Part shown: positions 5,762 through 9,449 of the stretch, in pieces
Layout of the letters: each line of letters begins with the position of its first letter
Numbering within the stretch: position 1 is the stretch's first letter
From: CAWIVJ01 sp963839525
GTDB taxonomy: Bacteria > Cyanobacteriota > Vampirovibrionia > Gastranaerophilales > Gastranaerophilaceae
DNA length: 9,449 nucleotides
NCBI GenBank assembly: GCA_963839525.1
Contig: CAWIVJ010000021.1
Coordinates: 1 to 9,449, forward strand
Direction: 5' to 3'
Notes under the pieces: generated by a model
The model's input: the letters and a program-made list of their open reading frames with translations, nothing else
What the model was told of the DNA's origin: nothing
Databases searched by the model: none
Made by a program: the position numbers and the translations under genes

Positions 5762-7021
5762 CTAGCTCCCTTGTTTATTTTTCAAAGCTTCTGCTACTGC
5801 TGCTTTATTGATGATAATTTTTTCATTATTTTTGGTTGTGTCAAGTTCTTGGATTATGTATTTAAATACGCTTCTTAAATTTTCAATTGTCTTTCTTGCA
5901 CCTTGGTCTTTTGTCTGAGCTACAATCTCATTTATACCATCTTGAGAAAATTCTACTTGTGAGTTCGTCATTTTAAAATTATTCATCATTTTTTGTATTG
6001 TGGATTTACAAATATTTGTTTTTTCCTTTACGCCATAAGCAGGAATGTGGATTACCTCTAACCGGTCTTTTAAAACTTTTGGTATATTGCTTAAATCATT
6101 AGATGTTATTATAAATGTTACATTTGAAAGATCATAAGGTAATTCAATATTTTCATCAGTAAAATTCTTGCATTGTTTAGGCTCAAGCGCATCAAGAAGT
6201 GCCGCAGCAGGATCCCCGTGTTCTATACTGCGCCCCATTTTATCTATTTCATCAAGTAAGATTACAGGATTACCCGTTTTTGCATTTTGTAGGGATTTTA
6301 TTATTTTACCCGGTTCCGCACTTTTAAATATTCTTTCAGCACCTTTTACAAATTGTTTGTTATTTACTCCGCCTAAGCTTATTCTCTCAAACGGCAAATC
6401 CATTGCTTTTGCAATAGATTCGGCAATCGAAGTTTTTCCGACGCCCGGAGGTCCGTCCAAGCATAAAATAAGAGGTTCTTTTACCTGAATATTATGTTTC
6501 AAAATATAGTTTTGCATATTACAAAAGGCTATTATTTCATTTTTTGCCCCATCAAGCCCTATAAGTTCTTCATCTAAAATTTTTCTTGCTTTATCTATAT
6601 CTATAGGTTTTTGTGATGGTTTTTCCCAGTTTAATCTTAAAACATTTTTTATATAATTTTGTACACCCTCTGTATCTACAACTGATTGCTTAAGCTTGTT
6701 ATACTCAATCAATAATTTTTTTCTTACATTGTCAGGAATAGCTGCTTTTTTAATTTCTTTCAGTAATTCTCTGTTTTTGCCAAAAGCAGACAAATTTTTT
6801 GCAAAATAAGCTATAAGCAATGAAGAAGCTAAAGTTCCTGCTATTAAAGACGCTACTTGTAATTTATTTATAGGTTGATTAGATTTGTTGGATTTTTTAA
6901 AGGTAATAATATCATTTTTAGGTTGTGCGGAAATATTTTGTTGAGAATAATTTTTGGCAGGCCTTTTCGTAAGTTCAGAAAAACCTGATTGAGGGGTATT
7001 TATGCTTATTCCATCTACCAT
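5762..7021 (-). CDS. Membrane-anchored Lon-like AAA+ ATPase lacking the protease domain
   Basis: An intact 419-residue protein. Residues 1-50 are a polar tail containing NDIITFKK; 54-74 form one membrane helix (LQVASLIAGTLASSLLIAYFA). About 83-150 is helical linker, and 155-400 is an AAA+ module of the Lon type. This module has LIGLDGAKNEI, Walker A GPPGVGKT (190-197), ISLGGVNNKQF (215-224), Walker B VILLDEID (253-260), sensor 1 TSND (306-309), DRLEVI with a likely arginine finger (R320), and GARKTIENL with a sensor-2-type arginine (R376). Bacterial Lon is about 800 residues. Here both the Lon N-terminal domain and the S16 peptidase with its Ser-Lys dyad are missing, and the gene ends cleanly. 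The protein should therefore remodel or unfold partners at the membrane rather than degrade them, unless a separate peptidase cooperates. Start: ATG with a weak AGGT seven bases before it. Convergent with the ATPase gene and divergent from the Thr/Pro-rich gene. Confidence 0.87.
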   Translation of the reverse strand: MVDGISINTPQSGFSELTKRPAKNYSQQNISAQPKNDIITFKKSNKSNQPINKLQVASLIAGTLASSLLIAYFAKNLSAFGKNRELLKEIKKAAIPDNVRKKLLIEYNKLKQSVVDTEGVQNYIKNVLRLNWEKPSQKPIDIDKARKILDEELIGLDGAKNEIIAFCNMQNYILKHNIQVKEPLILCLDGPPGVGKTSIAESIAKAMDLPFERISLGGVNNKQFVKGAERIFKSAEPGKIIKSLQNAKTGNPVILLDEIDKMGRSIEHGDPAAALLDALEPKQCKNFTDENIELPYDLSNVTFIITSNDLSNIPKVLKDRLEVIHIPAYGVKEKTNICKSTIQKMMNNFKMTNSQVEFSQDGINEIVAQTKDQGARKTIENLRSVFKYIIQELDTTKNNEKIIINKAAVAEALKNKQGS

Positions 7022-7065
7022 TTATATTACCTATTTTTATTTATTATTCTATTAGATTAAAAATG

Positions 7066-7095
7066 AATATAATATTTTTTGCTAGTTCCTGTAAA
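7066..7095 (-). promoter_or_regulatory. Candidate promoter for the Lon-like gene
   Basis: Minus-strand -35 TTTACA (7095-7090) and -10 TATATT (7071-7066) are 18 bases apart, about 45 bases before the start codon. The spacer contains AACTAGCAAA, which also occurs upstream of the divergent gene at 7413-7422. Confidence 0.45.
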
Positions 7096-7216
7096 ATTTG
7101 AAGAAAAATGTAACATTTAGTCACAAGAAATTTGAGGATGAAAAGAAAGAATTTAATGATAATTCAAGGTAATTACTGAGGGGTAACAGGTCAGCAGAAA
7201 ATTAATAAACAAATCC

Positions 7217-7350
7217 TGTCATCCCGCACTAATTAAAGCTTTGCGCTTAATAAACAGTTGAACACTCTGATTCAGGATCTTTTACAACAAACCAGATCCT
7301 GATATTTTCGATTAATCCAAGTTTACTTTTTCTTATGTTGCGGGATGACA
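7217..7350. mobile_element. MITE-like element, 134 bp, with perfect 12-bp terminal inverted repeats
   Basis: TGTCATCCCGCA (7217-7228) is the exact inverse of TGCGGGATGACA (7339-7350). Inside lies a second perfect inverted pair, TCAGGATCT (7272-7280) and AGATCCTGA (7294-7302). There is no coding capacity. The size, the nested palindromes and the intergenic location fit a non-autonomous miniature transposable or repeated palindromic element, which would need a transposase supplied elsewhere. No obvious target duplication flanks it. A shorter relative sits at 2901-2926. The rest of the 7022-7490 gap holds only the two promoters. Confidence 0.65.
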
Positions 7351-7440
7351 ATAAGGATGCTGACTTGTTGTACTGAGAATTTTTATGTAAATTTATGTAA
7401 AAAAAATTCTATAACTAGCAAATTCTATTTTTAGCGTTAT

Positions 7441-7483
7441 TATAATTTTAATTATTAAAATCGAAATATTTATAGAATAGGAG
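7441..7483 (+). promoter_or_regulatory. Candidate promoter and ribosome site for the Thr/Pro-rich gene
   Basis: A perfect TATAAT at 7441-7446 has only a weak -35 candidate (GCAAAT, 7419-7424, at a 16-base spacing). AGGAG (7479-7483) lies seven bases before the ATG at 7491, fixing the start. AACTAGCAAA (7413-7422) lies at the -35 position and might be an activator site. Confidence 0.4.
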
Positions 7484-7490
7484 TCGAAGT

Positions 7491-8325
7491 ATGTTAGTAA
7501 ATTCAGTTAGTTCATTCAATCCAAACAGAGTAGTAGGTTTAGTACCAAAAAGAAATGAAAATAGTTTGGGAGATACCGCATTTGCAGGTCTTTCGACAAG
7601 TACTACGCAAGCTAAAAAAGTGAGTGTTCCTGTTCTTGTAATATTAGCTTCAATGTTTTTGGGAATATTGGCACTGGTTAATTGTAAACCAATCGATTCC
7701 GAACCGATACCAACACCGACACCGATAGAAACTTTTGTACCGACAAAAACTCCGGAACCAACACAAACAACTACAGCAACAACAGCTACGCCTACAGTCG
7801 CTCCGACAGCAACCCAAACCCCAATTCCAACTGTAACCCAACCTTCAGTTCAAACAGGAATGTCGAATATAGGAACAATACTCGGTCTTAATGTCCCATC
7901 AAACGAAATCACAAACATTAGTTATTATGATGGAAATAAGGATACTGTTAACACATTATCCTTAAACACAAATGAATCTATTAATAATGAGCAAATTTAT
8001 GATGGAACATCTATTAACCAAGGAATGGGAACTACGAGTTATGTACGCCATAAAATTACAAATTCCCTTCAGGTGATGGGATTATAGTTAAGGAATATAT
8101 AACATCTGATGGAAACCCGCCTTCAGGGGCAACTGCTGGCTACCTGGCAATAAAGTCAAATATATTCTAAATCCAGATACAAACAGAGTAGAAAAATACT
8201 CTTTAAATCCAGATGGTTCGATAAAAGAATTACTGGCGACTATATCTTCTGATACTGAGTCATCTTTAATCGCAGTTACATCTGCTGGTGATGTTTACCC
8301 AATTATTGATATAGTTTTAAACTAA
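7491..8325 (+). pseudogene. Membrane-anchored Thr/Pro-rich surface-type protein, two frameshifts
   Basis: The first frame (to 8087, 198 residues) begins MLVNSVSSFNPNRVVGLVPK, contains GDTAFAG at about 27-33, a membrane helix at about 44-64 (VSVPVLVILASMFLGILALV), then a Thr/Pro linker of about 50 residues (PTPTPIE...TPTVAPTATQTPIPT) and a folded-looking part (GTILGLNVPSNEITNISYYDG). The frame then breaks. Adding one A to the run at 8052-8055 continues it as HKNYKFPSGDGIIVKEYI, DGNPPSGATAGY. A second single-base loss near 8131-8152 leads to NKVKYILNPDTNRVEKYSL, and the protein ends SAGDVYPIIDIVLN at 8325, about 278 residues in all. The anchor plus Thr/Pro stalk suggests a cell-surface domain held away from the membrane. 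The C-terminal domain is not recognised. A cysteine (NCKP) follows the helix but lacks a proper lipobox. Confidence 0.72.
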
Positions 8326-8336
8326 AACAATAGACT

Positions 8337-8686
8337 TAATCTATTGCTGAAAAAGGAATTTAACACCCTAATCGGCTCAAGCGATGACTTCATTGACGGC
8401 GGAACAGGAGCCAACACCCTCAACGGCGGAACCGGCAACGACACAATCTACGGAAACTCATCAACACCCTCAACAGGCGACGGAAAAAATAACCTCGACG
8501 GAGATGAAGGCAACGACTACATTACCGGCGAAAATTCCAACGACTTCATCAATGGCGGAGAGGATAACGACGTTCTCGACGGCGGAGACGGAAACGACGT
8601 TCTTATGGGCGGAGGGGTTATAAAAATAAACAACTATGGATTTTTGAAATGCGCTTGAGGCGAGGGTTTGCGAAATAATCTATTGC
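8337..8686. repeat. 11-bp direct repeats bounding the RTX block
   Basis: TAATCTATTGC occurs at 8337-8347 and again at 8676-8686, exactly 339 bases apart. Between them lies DNA of very different composition: 8401-8580 is about 52% G+C by hand count, against about 27% in a sample at 9061-9120. The arrangement resembles a target duplication or a recombination scar around an inserted segment. The second copy runs into AAATAA...CCCGAGTGGGTTATTT, a weak hairpin that could terminate transcription. Confidence 0.5.
8344..8658 (+). pseudogene. RTX (hemolysin-type) calcium-binding repeat fragment
   Basis: The frame from the TTG at 8344 encodes about 104 residues made mostly of glycine/aspartate nonapeptides: GSSDDFIDG, GTGANTLNG, GTGNDTIYG, then GDGKNNLDG, DEGNDYITG, ENSNDFING, GEDNDVLDG, GDGNDVLMG. 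This is the GGxGxDxUx beta-roll that folds on binding Ca2+ in secreted RTX proteins. There is no signal peptide, no ribosome site and no enzymatic domain, and after residue 92 the pattern collapses into VIKINNYGFLKCA. The frame is the same as the last segment of the preceding gene, separated from it only by that gene's TAA. It is therefore most likely a dislodged piece of a longer secreted protein rather than a gene in its own right. Confidence 0.7.
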
Positions 8687-8765
8687 CCGAGTGGGTTATT
8701 TACATTTGGTGTTTTTGGGGTAAGCTAAACAAAAATAGTTGGGGTTAAGCATGTTGGAGGGTTTT

Positions 8766-9449
8766 ATGAAGAAGATATTTTTAAATAAAAGGATAAAGAA
8801 TATTTTAGTTATACTAATTGTAGCTTTAACAATATTTTTTATCTTTAATTTTATTGTTTTCTATGGAGTAGTTAAAAGCACTAAAAACAAACCTTTTGCT
8901 TCAGCAAGAGCTTATATGCTTTTGTTGAAAAAATTAATAATCTTTACATTTTCCCATTATCCCATATGACGCACTGGGAACATCCTATTACAAAACCTTT
9001 TTATGCCATAAGAGATAAACTTTATTATACAGGGCTTTCAAAATTCCCTAAAAACGAGGGTGAAAAAGAAATTTGGTGGTATAAAATACGATATGTTGAA
9101 TATCGAGAATTAGTTGAAGATAATTTTGTTGCTTATCAACTTAAAAAAGACTATGCTATTCCAAAATTTGTATATTCAAAGGTTAATCGCTTCCATGACT
9201 GGGATAATGAATTATATAGCCATATTCAGCCTATTGCAAATGCCAAAATAACAGATAAAAATTTCGCAAAGTTCAAACTAGATATGTTTGTCCAGCTATC
9301 CAGGTTGTATGTTTCGATGAATAATTTGTTGGTTCAAGAACCTTCTGGAATTTCTAAAAAAAGAACTGGTTCGGGTAAGCCTCTAATCCACTGGGTAAGT
9401 GACAAAGAAGTTGAAAAATATGATAAGATTTATCAAACATACCTTAGTT
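8766..9449 (+). pseudogene. Membrane-anchored protein of unknown function, frameshifted, runs off the window
   Basis: The start is the ATG at 8766, with GGAGG (8756-8760) five bases upstream; the in-frame ATG at 8739 lacks such a site. The first frame gives MKKIFLNKRIKN, a membrane helix at about residues 12-36 (ILVILIVALTIFFIFNFIV), then GVVKSTKNKPFASARAY, and would stop at 8969. A second frame, open from about 8885 to the window end, carries AFVEKINNLYIFPLSHMTHW, 'EHPITKPFYAIRDKLYYTGLS', 'EIWWYKIRYVEYRELV', 'VNRFHDWDNELYSHIQPI' and 'KKRTGSGKPLIHWVSDKEVE'. Removing one AT from TATAT (8913-8917) joins them as SARAYAFVEKINN, so one single-anchor protein with a sizeable soluble C-terminal domain is likely. 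I do not recognise the domain. If the frameshift is real, the second part could still be translated from the ATG at 8966, but that has no ribosome site. Confidence 0.65.

Noticed and set aside
6168..6488. Plus-strand ORF of 106 codons inside the Lon-like gene.
   Set aside because: It is antisense to the conserved Walker A and B region, so it is a shadow of that gene.
7680..7690. Cysteine after the membrane helix (LVNCKP) as a lipoprotein attachment site.
   Set aside because: The residue before Cys is Asn and the helix is preceded by about 40 polar residues, so it does not fit a lipobox signal peptide.
8384..8623. Alternative plus-strand frame in the RTX block, rich in Thr/Glu/Ser.
   Set aside because: It is a regular repeat only because the RTX coding repeats are regular; the GGxGxDxUx frame explains the sequence.

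Overview
This is AT-rich bacterial DNA (roughly 70% A+T by eye) with Shine-Dalgarno sites and near-consensus sigma-70 promoters. Two chromosomal-looking proteins carry short N-terminal tails ending in a D-x-x-x-F(K/A) motif just before a membrane helix, and the intergenic spaces hold hairpins of the GTCATCC...GGATGAC type. I associate this combination with gut Vampirovibrionia (Melainabacteria, Gastranaerophilales). That assignment is inference; no rRNA or tRNA is present to confirm it.

Layout. 1-833 (minus strand): two phage tail genes, a tail-terminator-like gene followed by the start of a tail-tube gene that leaves the window. 834-1418: non-coding, with terminators and a hairpin pair. 1419-2504 (minus): an intact class II Fic AMP-transferase with a C-terminal winged helix, behind a strong promoter overlaid by five 11-bp phased repeats. 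2568-2975: non-coding, with a candidate small RNA ending in a very strong terminator, a second copy of the hairpin pair and a REP-like hairpin. 2976-4296 (minus): remains of a large serine recombinase lacking its catalytic domain and frameshifted. 4429-5721 (plus): an operator, a promoter and an AAA/DUF4143 ATPase broken by one missing base. 5762-7021 (minus): an intact, membrane-anchored Lon-like AAA+ ATPase without the protease domain. 7022-7490: a divergent intergenic region with a 134-bp MITE-like element. 7491-8325 (plus): a threonine/proline-rich membrane-anchored protein gene with two frameshifts. 8344-8658: a GC-rich block of RTX calcium-binding repeats bounded by 11-bp direct repeats. 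8766-9449 (plus): a membrane-anchored protein of unknown function with one frameshift, leaving the window.

Overall the left half looks like accessory DNA assembled from phage remnants, a decayed recombinase, a Fic enzyme and a DUF4143 ATPase. The right half looks lineage-specific: a Lon-like ATPase diverging from a surface-type protein. Four genes carry five reading-frame disruptions, four of them equivalent to the loss of one base. That could be real gene decay in a mobile region or uncorrected sequencing indels; it affects how every 'pseudogene' call here should be read. No single complete operon or defence system can be reconstructed. The most distinctive items are the phased repeat operator at the Fic promoter, the protease-less Lon-like protein, the foreign N-terminus on the recombinase and the RTX cassette.
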